Assembly (NCBI GenBank): GCA_029959085.1
Contig: JARWIR010000001.1
Span: 63,364,899 to 63,428,898 of the forward strand
Length of the DNA stretch: 64,000 nucleotides
Origin: Nemophila menziesii
Lineage: Eukaryota > Streptophyta > Magnoliopsida > Boraginales > Hydrophyllaceae
Direction of reading: 5' to 3'
Under the pieces are notes generated by a model that worked only from the letters and a program-made list of their open reading frames with translations, was not told where the DNA came from and did not search any database. Of the stretch, positions 1-10,952 are shown piece by piece. Each line of letters begins with the position of its first letter. Position 1 is the first letter of the stretch. A program made the translations under genes and the position numbers.

Positions 1-600
1 TGTAGGGTTCAGGGCTGCCGCCTTCCTCCTTCAGTCCAGCAAACAGCTTTGCACTGGAGCACTTTAGATCTAGTATGCCTTCGTCTCCTATCACCATCCT
101 TTGCCACCATCAGCTTGTTGCACAGGAACCCGCCATCACCTCTTCGCCTTGGACCTTCTCCAGCGCAAGAAACCCTAACCTCCCCTCTACCACCACGAAT
201 AGCTTGCTGCACACGAACCCGCCGCTTATGAACTTCACCAGCAACACCTTTGTTTTTCTTTATTTTGCGAAACAGAACTAGAATGTTTTTTTTCATCGAA
301 GGGGTGCAGGGTTCGAATCCTTTTGGGCCCAGGCCTTTGCTGGGTCTAGCCCATTATGGTCCAGACCATTTTAAAAAAAATGTCCCAATGTTTTTCTTTA
401 TTTTTTGTTTTTAATCTAGAATTCTTTTATTTTAGTCGAAGGTGGTGCAGGGTTCAGGGTCCATCCCATTTTAGAAATAGTGTTCCCATGTTTTTCAACG
501 TTTACTTTTTTAAATTGTTAGTTGTTTATTAATTTACAGTCTGAAAATGGTTTCTTTTTGGTATTTTATAGCCCCTTGGTTCCATATGTGTTTTGTTTTA
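1..600. other. Unclassified non-coding sequence with a duplicated short motif
   Basis: No gene is recognisable. A GC-richer pyrimidine-biased stretch (1-240) gives only short overlapping open frames with no domain. A motif of the form TCGAAGG(N)GTGCAGGGTTC occurs at about 296-314 and again at about 435-457, each followed by a motif containing CCATTTTA, so this looks like a duplicated transposon end or a fragment of one. A tRNA-like B-box string (GGTTCGAATCC) lies at about 309-319 without an A box. Confidence 0.4.
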
Positions 601-1504
601 ATTGTTTTTTTTCATATAGGTGTGTGAGATTTGTAAATGTGGTAGGGTATAAACTCGAGGGTCTGTACCCTAGAGTACCGCTAATGGTTTCTGAATAATT
701 TATTTCACGAAAGTTTAACATGGACAAAAAGCACACTCTCTTATACCTTGACATGGACAACACCTAAAAAGATATGAGGACTTATAATGCAATTAAAATA
801 AAAATCACTTCACACAATTTACAAAACTAAAAAACGAACATAGGTCCGTACCCATGGGTACAGATCCATCGTATTAATGAAAAGAATTAAAAAAACGAAT
901 TACTGAAAAGAAAAAGAAGAAAAAGGGCAAAGTTGGAAAAATCCAACCAAAAAAATGAAACTAGGTTTTAGTTAGAAAGTATTTTCTAACTAGACTTTAA
1001 ATAAAAGTTTTTGTGTTAGTTGGGCTTCAATTTGTAGTTTCCTCTATTATTAATCTGTTTGGCAATTTATATAAAACTGTTATATATGGGATTAAATTAT
1101 TTATGAGAGGCTCAAATTAAAAAAATCTTATTAATAAATGTTTAATTAAAAAAATCTTATAAAAAGTCTAAATTTGATTTTTTTTGTTTGTTATTTTACT
1201 CGTATATTTCTATAAAATTTTGTCGTTTGGTACGTACCAGTCATTTCTGTACCCCTTTTTTATATTACTACTTATGTTATAATACTATCTGGTTAGGTAT
1301 GTACCCTTGTTCGTTTTAAGATTCTCTTATGCATTCAGTTTTTATATGATTGCATGATAGGTCCCTAATAGCATTTGTGTATAAACTCATATGGTTTTTG
1401 TCAATGACAAGGTCAATGTCCGTGTTAGATATGTAACCGTACCCAAGTCAAAGTAGGGGAAATGAGTCTGTACTTATTTAGATAACCCAATCCAAGCTAC
1501 CGTG

Positions 1505-1790
1505 TCAAGGTCCAATTTGGTACATACCCAGTCAGATCCAATTGGTACGTACCATCTCCGGCAGTTGTGCCAAACAAATATTTTCTGCAAAAACAATTAA
1601 AAAAATGAAACATTGATACATGAAACAATCGCATTAGAACAAATACAAAATGATAATCTCTTTACGATAAATCCCAAATGGTATGTACCAGTCAAATCCA
1701 ATTAGTATGCACCAGCCAGATCTGATTGGTACCAGTCAGATCCAATTGGTACGTACCTATCAAATCCAATTGGTACGTACCACTGGATTC
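1505..1790. repeat. Degenerate ~24-bp tandem repeat carrying the palindrome GGTACGTACC
   Basis: GGTACGTACC or one-base variants occur at 1519, 1544, 1680, 1704 (weak), 1748 and 1772, with a GGTACC at about 1728 and an isolated copy at 1229. Spacing within the 1680-1781 block is about 20-24 bp, and the spacer reads roughly CAGTCAGATCCAATT. The palindromic core is better kept than the spacers. Confidence 0.75.
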
Positions 1791-1904
1791 AAAGTATACC
1801 ATCTCCAGCAGTTATGCCAAATTCCACAAAAACAATTCAATAAGTTCAGTATAAGAAAATAAAAATCAAGCGTTGAAAAACAATGAATTTTAACAAAAAA
1901 AAGG

Positions 1905-2120
1905 AAATATTTAACACTCAATTTTCAAAAAAAAGAAATTTTTTTTCACACTCGATTTGGAACAAAATAAAAAGAGTTATATTTTCACACTCGAATTGGA
2001 ACAAAAAAGAAAAAGGAAATCTCATCAGAAAGAGAACTTTTTCACACTCGTTGCAACAAAAAACTTCATACTTGCTGCAACAAAAAAACAAGTAGAACTC
2101 TCTTTACACTCGATGGAACA
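1905..2120. repeat. Degenerate tandem repeat, TTTTCACACTCG unit
   Basis: At least five units of the form TTTYACACTCGNNTGGAACAA, separated by A-rich spacers, occur between about 1910 and 2120. The period is irregular, about 35-50 bp. The open frames crossing it (Lys/Asn/Phe-rich) are a composition effect, not genes. Confidence 0.65.
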
Positions 2121-2267
2121 AAAAACAACCATAAATCATTTTTTACCTTAGCTTTGGGGATGGCGGCGGTTATATCGTGAAGGAGAGCATCGACGATGAA
2201 TTGTGTATGATGCCGGCGGTTTGAAGATCTAAAGAGATTTTGTTTTGCTTTTGGTTCCTCTCCGGTT

Positions 2268-2580
2268 TGATGATGGTGGAGAATAGTCCATGTTGGCGGC
2301 AGTTTTCTTATATAGGAGAGCAACAACAGTGAACAGATGGTGGAGAATGGGCTTGATGATGGTGGAGAATGGTCCACGAACGGCGGTGGTTTTATTTGAC
2401 AGTGGAGAGCGACAGCTTTCTTTGGGCTTAATGATGGTGGATAATGGTCCACTAACGGCGGTAAGTTTTATTTGGGCTGCTGTTTTGATGATGCCGGTGT
2501 GGTGCAGTGTATGATGATGGTGGAGAATGGTCCATTAGGGCTCGATGATGGTGGAGAATGGTCCACGAATGGCGGAGGTT
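2268..2580. repeat. Interspersed GATGGTGGAGAATGGTCCA repeat
   Basis: The motif GATGGTGGAGAATGGTCC, with small variations, occurs at about 2272, 2336, 2358, 2436, 2516 and 2547, usually followed by a GGCGGnGGTTTTATT-like segment. The reverse complement (GGACCATTCTCCACCATC) recurs at about 7650-7700 and 7880-7895 on the other side of LINE-1, in inverted orientation. Confidence 0.7.
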
Positions 2581-2936
2581 GTATTGAGTTTTGTTCCGGT
2601 ACAGAGAGAAGAGAGATGGAGAAGAGAGAGGGAGATAAGAGAGAATAGAGAGAGGGAGTGAAATGAGATCCGTAAACCTAATAGAGTTTTTGGTTTGGTT
2701 TTAGTTATTTTACTGTAATTAGAAGGGAAAGGGAGGGTTTTGGGTATTTTTTGTTTATTGTTGGGATTTGATGAAACAGTTGGGGTGGGGCTTTTTTGAG
2801 TGACTGTGTATGGCCTTGGGTCCGTTTAAAATAAAAGCCCCTATCTATGGAGTAGTGTATACCTTTATTCGACTTTCTAAAATGTGTACCAAAAATTTAC
2901 AAACGCGACTCGTATGATAACTTGAAGTTTTTATTT

Positions 2937-2953
2937 TTTGTTAAAAAAAGACT
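2937..2953. repeat. LINE-1 target-site duplication, 3' side
   Basis: The 17-bp sequence TTTGTTAAAAAAAGACT here is repeated exactly at 7205-7221. The two copies bracket the LINE, directly beside its A-tail and its truncated 5' end, as expected for target-primed reverse transcription. Confidence 0.93.
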
Positions 2954-2976
2954 CTTTTTTTTGTCAATACAATTAC

Positions 2977-5900
2977 TCATAGATGTCTGTTACACGCCAA
3001 ATATACATTACTAATATGTTCATAAAATTTAACTAAAGACTTAGTAGCACATGCCGAGATATCAAGATTGAGTCTCGTGCATTTAGCTAAAACGTCCGCT
3101 ACACCATTGAATTTCCTTCTTATATGGACAACTTTCCAGTCGGGGAATCTTCCTATCCATCTCCATGCCTCTGAAATCATGGGACGGATCCTCCAATCGA
3201 TTCCTTTTATTTTATTAATACCTTGAACCACCTCAAGGTTATCTGAGTAGAAAGAACTACTCTTAATACCATTATTTGCAGCCGATCTCATTGCTAACAA
3301 GACCGCCCACATTTCCCCTTCTAAACTACTATTCACTCTTGCTCTTTTCTTAGTAATCTCTTTAACTTCACCTTCTTTATTTATTGAAATTGACACCATA
3401 CTAGTAGGTTCCCACTTCTTATTATGTGATGAGTCACATAGCCATAACCAATCAGCATCGTCTTCAAGATCTGGATTGTAATTATTTTCTTCGTTGGACT
3501 TCTCTTTATACCTATCTTTGTCAACATAATCATTTTCCTTCTTTTCGCCAAATAAGTATTTCATTGTAAACTTTGTCTTTTCTATGATATCCTGAATTAC
3601 CCATTTCTTTTTTCCAAATAAGCCTTGCATTCTCGCTTTCCATATATTCCATAATGTAAGTAAAACAACAGCGGTTACATACCTTTTATCCCAACCATTC
3701 TTAGCGTAGCTCTCAATTATTTTTATAATCCAATCCCCGATCTTTATTTCCTCATTTTCATCAATTTTAATTTGCAGTTGACAATTCGCCCATACACCTT
3801 TGCTAAATTGACATCCAAGGAAAATGTGTTCCACATTTTCACTTCCTGCCTCACACCATTCGCATGTATCTTCCACCATACATTTCCCTTTCTACAGGTT
3901 ATTTTTAGTTGGAATCGCGTTATTATGAATCTTCCAAATAAAGTTCCTTACTTTTGCCGGGACATTTGACTGCCAAATAATATTGAAAAGTTCCATGTTA
4001 ATTGTCTCCCCATCCTTGGATGATGATCCTTTCTTTTCTTCCTCCAATTGCACTAATCTATGATAACCTGGATTTTGTAGAATAATTCCCATCCTTAGTT
4101 GCCGTCCAAACGATTTCATCCTCATTCTCAAGATTCATTATTGACAGCTTCCTAATTTCCATCATATCCCTTTTGGTACATATATTGTTGAGCGTATCAA
4201 AATTCCAATTAGTCATGTCCTTATTAAAATACTCCGCTACCTTTTTTAAATTACAATTCTCCGGTTTCTCCAACTTGTATCCTTCCCTAATCCAAATATC
4301 ATCCCATAAACTTATTTTTTGCCCATTTCTAATTTGCCATAGACTTTCATTTTTAATAAATTGTAAGCCCTTATAAATGCTTGCCCAGCTCCAAGATCTT
4401 CTATTTTTCAGTTTTGTGTTCCACATATCCGTATTCGGAAAATATATTCCTTTGAGAACTTTAACTACCAAAGAATCTTGATTCTTCCATAACCTCCAAG
4501 CTTGTCCTGCCAGCAAGGCTAGATTCATTTTTTGGAAATCTCTAAATCCAATCCCTCCCCACCTTCTTTGCTTTAGCTATTTTCTTCCATGCTAACCAGT
4601 GAATTTTCTTCTTATTACCTGCATTCCACCAGAAATTTGCTATCATACTACTCATTGACTTACATACGTTAGCCGGGAACTCAAAAATTGACATCGCATA
4701 GTTTGGAATGGCTTGCAAAACTGCTTTGATAAGTGTTTCTTTCCCACCATCAGACAGAAGATTAGCCACCCAGCTCTCAGATTTATTAAGCAGACTATCT
4801 TTAATATATTTAATGTTCTCCACTTTAGATCTTTTCAACGTAAGCGGGATCCCTAAATATTTCCCGAAATCATTAGTACACCTAATATTAAGTTTCTCTG
4901 CAATCTCGATACTCCTCTCCTCCGAAAATCCATTACTAAAAATAATAGAGGACTTTTCAAAATTAATTTTTTGTCCAGAGGCATGACAACAAGTTTTGAG
5001 AACTCTCGAAAAATCTTCAATTTCCGTATCATTTATTTCAATGAAAAAAAGTGCATCATCCGCAAATAATAAGTGTGTAAGTCTAGGTGCTGCCCTAGCT
5101 AAGGAGATACCTTTAATATTACCTTCTCGACATTCGTAATTAATTAAACCAATAAGTGCTTCAGTTAGCATTGCAAATAACAGCGGTGAAAGCGGGTCAC
5201 CTTGACGAATACCTCTTTCCGGTTTGAATTTCTTTAGTCGTTCCTCATTAACTTTAACCTGATAAGAAACCGATGAAATACATTTATATATTAGCTCTAC
5301 CCACTTCTCACAAAAACCTAATTTCCTGAAAACAGCTATCTAAAATTCCCAATTCACTTGATCATAGGCCTTAGCCATATCAATCTTAACCGCTCCATAG
5401 TGTTTATTCGATTTCCTTTCATTCTTCATAAAAAAGCCAACTTCTTGTGCAATTAAAATATTATCCTGTATACACCTTCCTTTAATGAAAGCCGATTGAG
5501 TAGGAGAGACAATCTCATTCATTAAAGGTTGGAGTCTTGTAGCCATAATTTTCGCAATAATCTTATAAATAAAGTTGCTACACGAAATCGGCCTAAAATC
5601 CGTAACACCTTCTTGAGTCTTACCTTTAGGTATCAATGAAATTATAGTGTCATTAATTTTCTCTAAGGATACCTTATTCTCAAAGAACTCGACAACTATC
5701 TTGACAATGTCATCTTTTATAATCTCCCAAAATTCGTGATAGAATTTACCTGGTAATCCATCCGGACTTGGAGCTTTTGACCCTGACATTGTAAAAACCG
5801 CCTTTTCTATCTCATCAATTGTTGGTACTTTAGTAAGGTCCTCATTCCTTTTATCATCAATCTTGCAAGGTATATGATTAGAAACCTCATCAATAAAGTC

Positions 5901-7133
5901 CACCTTCTCCTCTTTGAATATATTCATATAATAATCTTGAATAATATTATTTATTTCTCCTTGGTTCTCCGTCCATTCCCCATTTTTATTCTTAATCTCA
6001 CAAATCCTGTTAATATTACGCCTCATTGTTGTCTTTGCAAAAAAATATTTAGTATTCTTATCTCCTTTATTAATCAAATCATCGCAAGCTCTATCCGCCC
6101 AAAACGCCTCCTCTTGACTCCATAGCTCTTCCATCTCCAATCTAATCCTCTTCTCTAATTCGTAACTTTCTTCAGTTGGTTCCCCATCTTGTAATTCTTC
6201 CAAAACTCCTTGGTATTTATCCAAAAGTTTCTTTGCATTACAAAATTCCTCTTTGCTCCAATTAATCAATGCTAGACATGTCTCATCTCTTTTCGTCACA
6301 AAATTCTTAATCTTATCACAATTTCTTATATTCTTCCACATTTTACTAACAACTTCTTTACATTCCTTATCCTCAAGCCACCTTGACTCGAACATGAAAT
6401 ATCTATTATTAATTTTACAGTTATTACTTCTTCTAACTATCAAGGGTGAATGATCTGATCCCACCGCAGGTGGAACCTTAATACTCGTATCCGGGAATAA
6501 ATTATACCACTCCGTCGTTGCTAAACCCCTATCTAGTCTTTCTTTAACATTTTACGTACCTTGTCTTTTGTTAGACCATGTATAGAAGCAACCTTTAGTC
6601 GAAATATCAACTAAGTTGTTTATGTTTATGAATTCATTAAAGTTACTCATCCTTTCTAAGTTAGGTTGTAACTTACCTTTATTCTCCGATGTATTACGAA
6701 TCTCGTTGAAATCACCAATAATAAGAGTCGGATATTTGTTATTCAAGATCCAGTTAGATATATCGTCAAACATCTTCTCCCTTTTGTTCTTGTCATTGGG
6801 AGCATATACGAAAATAATGTACCAAGAAGTAGAGTTAGACTCCTCCACTAAAGCGATAATATAATTAGCAAGAGAAACAACAATAGATAACTTGATATGG
6901 TTTTTCCAAGCCAGGGTAATGCCCCCGGACCTATAGGCTCTTCCTCCGGGGTTCACTACGAACTTATTATCGAACTGGCTAAGAAAATTACAAGACTTAA
7001 TATCACTAGACCTAACTTTAGCTTCCAAAAGACATATTAAAGATAATCTAAACTTCAAAATGAGGGACTTTAACGCATTTCTTGTCATGGGTGCCCTAGC
7101 CCCTTGACAGTTCCATATCAAAAAATTATCCAT
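2977..7133 (-). pseudogene. LINE-1 ORF2 remnant: endonuclease, reverse transcriptase, RNase H
   Basis: ORF2 would encode the nicking endonuclease and the reverse transcriptase of the element. Endonuclease domain: 7133-6465 (starts MDNFLIWNCQGAR; the GSDHSP catalytic motif follows at about 6464). Reverse transcriptase: about 5770-4560, with the polymerase box LLFADDALFF at about 5090-5050. The zinc region CEWC..HIFLGC lies near 3860-3815. RNase H occupies about 3460-3090 with acidic positions in CDSS, LEGE, SDN and GVAD. Breaks visible on the minus strand: in-frame stops near 6552 (after NKRQGT), 5340 (after DQVNWEF) and 3892; a one-base insertion near 4555 in a G-run (VGGIGF becomes VGRDWI); and a frameshift near 4070-4130. 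The first Met codon is at 7133; a TTG sits just upstream. The order and length (about 1,380 codons) fit an intact ancestral plant LINE ORF2. Confidence 0.92.
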
Positions 7134-7204
7134 CAACCCTGGCCGCTTCTACCCTGGGCTGGCCGATACCCTTGAGATTTGTATTGATGAGGGCCTCCTT
7201 GAGA
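7134..7204 (-). pseudogene. LINE-1 ORF1 C-terminal tail, overlapping the ORF2 start (TGATG)
   Basis: In the frame offset from ORF2, the minus strand reads a Gln/Gly/Arg-rich tail (about 24 residues, ending GRSGQG) closed by TGA. That TGA shares its final A with the ORF2 ATG, giving the overlap TGATG at 7131-7135. Low-complexity Q/G/R tails are common at the C-terminus of plant LINE ORF1 proteins. The upstream part was lost by 5' truncation at 7204. Confidence 0.6.
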
Positions 7205-7221
7205 TTTGTTAAAAAAAGACT
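7205..7221. repeat. LINE-1 target-site duplication, 5' side
   Basis: Exact partner of the 17-bp copy at 2937-2953. Confidence 0.93.
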
Positions 7222-7434
7222 AAAAAAAATTAATTGTTTTAAAAATTTTAGAATGAATTTTCACATACTTTAAGTTTATTATTGAAGTTTTTACGCACGA
7301 ATCTTAGAAACCCCTCCTATAAACCCAAACCACCTCACATAGTCCACTTTTCTTATTAAAAATAATTAATAAAATTTTACAATGTAACCTATTTCTCCCA
7401 CTACTCATTATACTCTTAGATTAATTTTTAGTGT

Positions 7435-7435
7435 G

Positions 7436-7493
<58 letters not shown>
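7435..7493. repeat. (AT)n microsatellite
   Basis: About 29 AT units with one G interruption. The sequence immediately after it (TTATAAAGTAAGG...) resembles the start of a Helitron 5' end, so the microsatellite may have grown from or into a transposon terminus. Confidence 0.95.
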
Positions 7494-7497
<4 letters not shown>

Positions 7498-7511
7498 AGT
7501 AAGGTTTTTAC

Positions 7512-7553
7512 ATAAGTGGTGGCCAGAATCGTTTCTGACCCCACTTATCATTA
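7512..7553. repeat. Imperfect hairpin repeat shared with 23383-23427
   Basis: AAGTGGTGGCCAGAA, a TCG loop, then TTCTGACCCCACTT forms an imperfect palindrome. A close copy with the same flanking ACATAAG...TATCATTAA occurs at 23383-23427, where it lies just inside the 5' end of the insertion in LINE-2. This suggests a shared Helitron-like 5' region. Confidence 0.7.
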
Positions 7554-7559
7554 AAAAAT

Positions 7560-8142
7560 TAATACTCAAACAAAAACCCAAACATTTCCATTCTCCACCG
7601 TCACACCCACATTTCCACCAAGCTGCTCTCCTACAAAGAAAACTGGGTCCGCGGCCATTCTCCACCATCGCAGCCGCTCGAGGACCATTCTCCACCATCT
7701 TCACACACGCCTTTCCACCAAGCCGCTCGCCTACGCTGTTCGAGTTCCATTCTTACCATCATCAATCCGGCTTGAAAAAGAACCCAAATTAAGGTAAAAT
7801 GTAAATTGAAATTCATCTCTCCACACTCACCTTCTCACCAAGCGGCACTCCTGCAAAAGAAAACCGCCGCCACTCCAGGACCATTCTCCATCATCATCCA
7901 CCGGCTTTTTCGATGAACCCAAATTAAGGTAAAAAAAAATTAACCTAATCCATATATGAAATTATGTAATTATCTGATTTAATCACAGTCGTGTTGTTTT
8001 ATATATTTAGAGAAAACCTACCATGGCCATTTTATGACATTGGAAGCCTTTTACCGTATAAAAAGTGATGCGCTGAGAATAAACCCATCTTGGATACACC
8101 ATCAATAATCGAAGAATCCAAATTAAGGTAAAAGAATAATGT
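7560..8142. repeat. Three diverged direct repeats ending AACCCAAATTAAGGTAAAA
   Basis: Segments ending at about 7800, 7940 and 8140 share the terminal motif CCAAATTAAGGTAAAA. The first two also share CCACCAAGC(C)GC, CCATTCTCCA and an ATCAATCCGGCTT/ATCCACCGGCTTT stretch. The motif looks like an exon end plus a GGTAA splice-donor-like string, but no protein family is recognisable in any frame. Confidence 0.55.
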
Positions 8143-8198
8143 AAGTATGAACATTATCTGATTTATATTTTTATACGAATTCCACAATACCTCCTTTG

Positions 8199-8199
<1 letters not shown>

Positions 8200-8247
<48 letters not shown>
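8200..8247. repeat. (TA)n microsatellite
   Basis: About 24 uninterrupted TA units. Confidence 0.95.
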
Positions 8248-8250
<3 letters not shown>

Positions 8251-8574
8251 CAAAACCCAAAAAATATGTCATACCCACTCAATTTTTTCTCATTTTCTCT
8301 TTTTACGTTTTAACAGCTTTCACTCCCTCTCTTTTTATCCCTCTCATTCTCTTCTCTCTATTCTATTTTCTTTTTTTCTCTCGGATGTGATAAGAATTTA
8401 TTTTCCAGCCTCCACTCATTTATGTTTTTCGGTAAAGGCTTGGTTGAAATGAAACTCGTTTGAGATCCATTTCGTTTCGTGGCTAAAGTTGCGCAACAAG
8501 TTTCAAATTCATGGAACATAAGTTTTGGGTTCATGAAGAAAATGAAGTGAAAGCTTTGTTTTCGTGGTAATCCT

Positions 8575-9165
8575 CAGTAAATTTTATGTAATACTCAGTG
8601 ATTTTGCGGTTAACTCTCACTGATTTTGTGTAATATTCATAATCATTTGTAAATTTTGTGTTTTTCAATACTCCGTGATTTTTGTGTTAATACTTAGTGA
8701 TTTTGTGTAATACTCAGTGTTGTGTGTTTATACTTAGTGATTGTGTGTTAATATTCAGAAAATTTAAACGATACATCGTGAATTTACGATACTTAGTGAA
8801 TATTACTAAGTACTCGGTGAATTTACCGAGTACTTAGTGAATTCAACATAATGATTTTAATGAATACCCAGTAAAGTTACTGAGTACGAGTATTTTTCTT
8901 CACCATGGACGTTCTTTATTGAGTTTATTAAGTACTCAGTGTTCTTTATTGTTTTACGGAGTAATTAAGTAATTATCGAGTATTAAGCACAAAATCATCG
9001 AGTATTAATGCAAAATTATTGAGTTTTAACACAAAATCACTGAGTATTTTGAATCATGGATGTTATAGTTGAATAATGAGTATTAATGCAAAATCACTGA
9101 GTAGTAATACAATATATTGAGTATTACATAAAATCATTAAGTGTTCTCCAGCAAAATCATTGATT
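8575..9165. repeat. Highly degenerate short tandem repeat (ACTCAGTGATTTTGTGTAA-like)
   Basis: About twenty short segments contain (T)ACT(C/T)AGTGA or its complement-like TCACTGAGTA, with GATTTTGTGTTAATA spacers. The orientation changes around 8960: before it ACTCAGTGATTTTG predominates, after it CAAAATCACTGAGTATTA. The block is therefore two opposed arrays, a large imperfect inverted repeat. Confidence 0.6.
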
Positions 9166-9589
9166 GGACAAAGCTTCATAAACTCAAAGCTTCATGAACA
9201 GATTTACGAAGCTTCTCAAACTCGAATCTACATATATTTAAGGTCATTGCTCGAAACCTTCATGGCAACTGATCTTCACGACTGAGAAGTTTCATAAAAT
9301 CAAAGCTACGGAAGCTTGACCACAAAAGGTTTCAAAAATATTTGTTAATGGTTGTTGCTGCTTCAAAAAAGTCATTGTTTGTGTTTGATACGATACAAAG
9401 AAGGGATGATAGAGAAATGAAGGAGAGAGAGGAAATGTAACGTGTAATTAAAATGTATTTTTTGGCTTATATATACCCTAAGGGGTGTTTTTTCCTCATA
9501 AGATTTCAAAGGCTCCTTTAGAGAAAAATATATCTACACATCCCCTTTTAGACACAAAGATTGTCTCCAAGACCCCATGGGTAATTCAA

Positions 9590-9640
9590 CCTTTATTATT
9601 ATTATTGTTATTGTTATTGTTATTTATTATTATTAGTAGT
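9590..9640. repeat. TTATTG/TTA microsatellite
   Basis: Imperfect trinucleotide array of TTA and TTG units. Confidence 0.85.
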
Positions 9641-9794
9641 ATGTTCACAGTGTAAATTAATAAGTCTATTTCATATTTTAGTGTAAACTCTAGTTCATGA
9701 TAAAGGTAGAATGTAATTTTGATGTGTAATGCATGTAAGTCAAGAATTGAGTTTCGGGTGAAAAAATGCAAACTTCGTGCTCACCATCAGGTCG

Positions 9795-10197
9795 AGCGGT
9801 ATACCGTAGGCGGTATACCACACCATGCCACACCGTCACCACATATATGTCACGGGTAAACTGATTAGAGAGTCTCATTGCTCACCCGGTATACCGCACC
9901 ATATCAGCGGTAATAATGCTGTGCAAATTTTGACCATGGGGCGAAACGTGACACAGTGTCAATTGGTCAAAGAAAAAAAAAAGGTCGTGTGATATACCGT
10001 CTCTTACGAGCGGTAATTCCGCTAGTTGATGTAGAGTTACGATGGGTAAAGCATGGCCAACTTGGTTAGAAACTTTGAGGGATCCAGTTGTATACTGCAC
10101 CATATCGGCAGTATACCGCCCCTCAAGCAAATCGTCACTGCTCCAAGTCCACAGTCAAACAATTCAGAATCCTCAATAATTTGGAGCCGTATACCGC
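9795..10197. repeat. Cluster of GCGGTATACCGC palindromes (copy X)
   Basis: Palindromic words at about 9798 (GCGGTATACCGTAGG), 9813 (GCGGTATACC), 9888 (CCGGTATACCGCACC), 9990 (GATATACCG), 10008 (GCGGTAATTCCGC), 10089 (GTATACTGCACC), 10110 (CAGTATACCGCCC) and 10188 (GCCGTATACCGCGAC). Several have a CACC or CAYC tail and occur in pairs about 20-25 bp apart. The equivalent regions of the other copies contain related words. Confidence 0.75.
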
Positions 10198-10932
10198 GAC
10201 GCTACAAGAAGGTTATCAAGAAAGACATTAAGTTTTCTTCATTTACACATCAAACCCTAACCTCCTTATTCTTCCCCAACCACCCAAACTCCATTGAAGT
10301 CTCAACCAAACCTTCACCTAACATCAAAACAACGCCAAATCACCTAAAATTCATATCCAAATTCATACTTACATCATTCCAAACAAAAATTAAACACCCT
10401 AATCATTCCAAAACTCCTAGAAATCAAGATTCATGTTAAAAAAAGTTCCAAAAACCATTTTCATAATTCTTAAATCCTTCTCACCCGAATACAATTCCAT
10501 CTTACCCACATAGAATAACATCATCCCTATATCTTTTCACTCCAAATGATACCTTACCCACCCACACCAAGGGGTATTAATAAGAATGGTAAAAATTTGA
10601 GTTGGAAGTCAAAGGAGATGACTCAAAGAACAAAGTCACTAGCTAATGTGAAGGAGATGAGGAAGAATTAAGGCAAAGAAATGGGTAAGGACAAGAGGAA
10701 ACTGGAAAGGTAAAGATATTTCTAGAGTTGAATGATTAGGATGGACCACATAGGGAAGAATGCAAGGATGAATCATGGTGGTACGAGAAGACACATGTAA
10801 GATAAGTACCAAACCCTATATTGGGTGTCGACGAAGTGACTCAATAGCCTCGAAGAGTATGTTGTCTCCCTTCTCTATCATTCTCTATTTGTATATTATG
10901 TTTTTTGTCTTTAATTTCATTGAGTTTGTTTT

Positions 10933-10952
10933 GAGTTGTGGAGTCACAACTC
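10933..10952 (+). other. Conserved hairpin (copy X)
   Basis: GAGTTGTG-GAGT-CACAACTC is a perfect 8-bp stem with a 4-nt loop. The intact form in the 49649-56863 element is GAGTCGTG-GGGA-CACGACTC. The stem differs by a paired change (C-G to T-A), so pairing is preserved. The downstream G-tract is degraded to GAGGGTAGGG. Confidence 0.7.

Larger units (their letters stand above)
600..2900. mobile_element. Probable non-autonomous DNA-transposon debris (MULE-like?), boundaries unresolved
   Basis: This interval has three blocks of internal repeats (GGTACGTACC units, TTTTCACACTCG units and GGTGGAGAATGGTCCA units), then a GA-rich tract at 2600-2660 and a GGGGCTTTTT-containing end near 2790-2850. The same order of GGTGG-rich block, GA-rich tract and GGGGCTTTTT end is seen in the better-bounded element at 18435-20112, so I infer a related non-autonomous element. 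No left terminus or target duplication was found. No protein domain is visible. Confidence 0.35.
2954..7204 (-). mobile_element. LINE-1: 5'-truncated plant L1-type LINE with perfect TSD
   Basis: A 4251-bp minus-strand insertion bounded by the exact 17-bp duplication. On the minus strand it has, in order, the tail of ORF1 (7204-7134), then ORF2 with endonuclease, reverse transcriptase, zf-RVT zinc-binding region and RNase H, a short 3' UTR, and an A-run (T-run at 2955-2962 on the plus strand). Truncation at 7204 removes nearly all of ORF1 and any promoter, so it was dead on arrival. ORF2 has since gained stops and frameshifts. Plant L1 elements with a C-terminal RNase H domain are known, and this matches that organisation. 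Confidence 0.93.

Noticed and set aside
9..296. 95-codon Arg-rich minus-strand frame as a gene
   Set aside because: Compositional; no start context, no domain, and antisense frames of equal length overlap it.
300..345. tRNA B-box-like GGTTCGAATCC as a tRNA or SINE
   Set aside because: No A box at the required distance and no A-tail; it is a chance match or an unrecognisable fragment.
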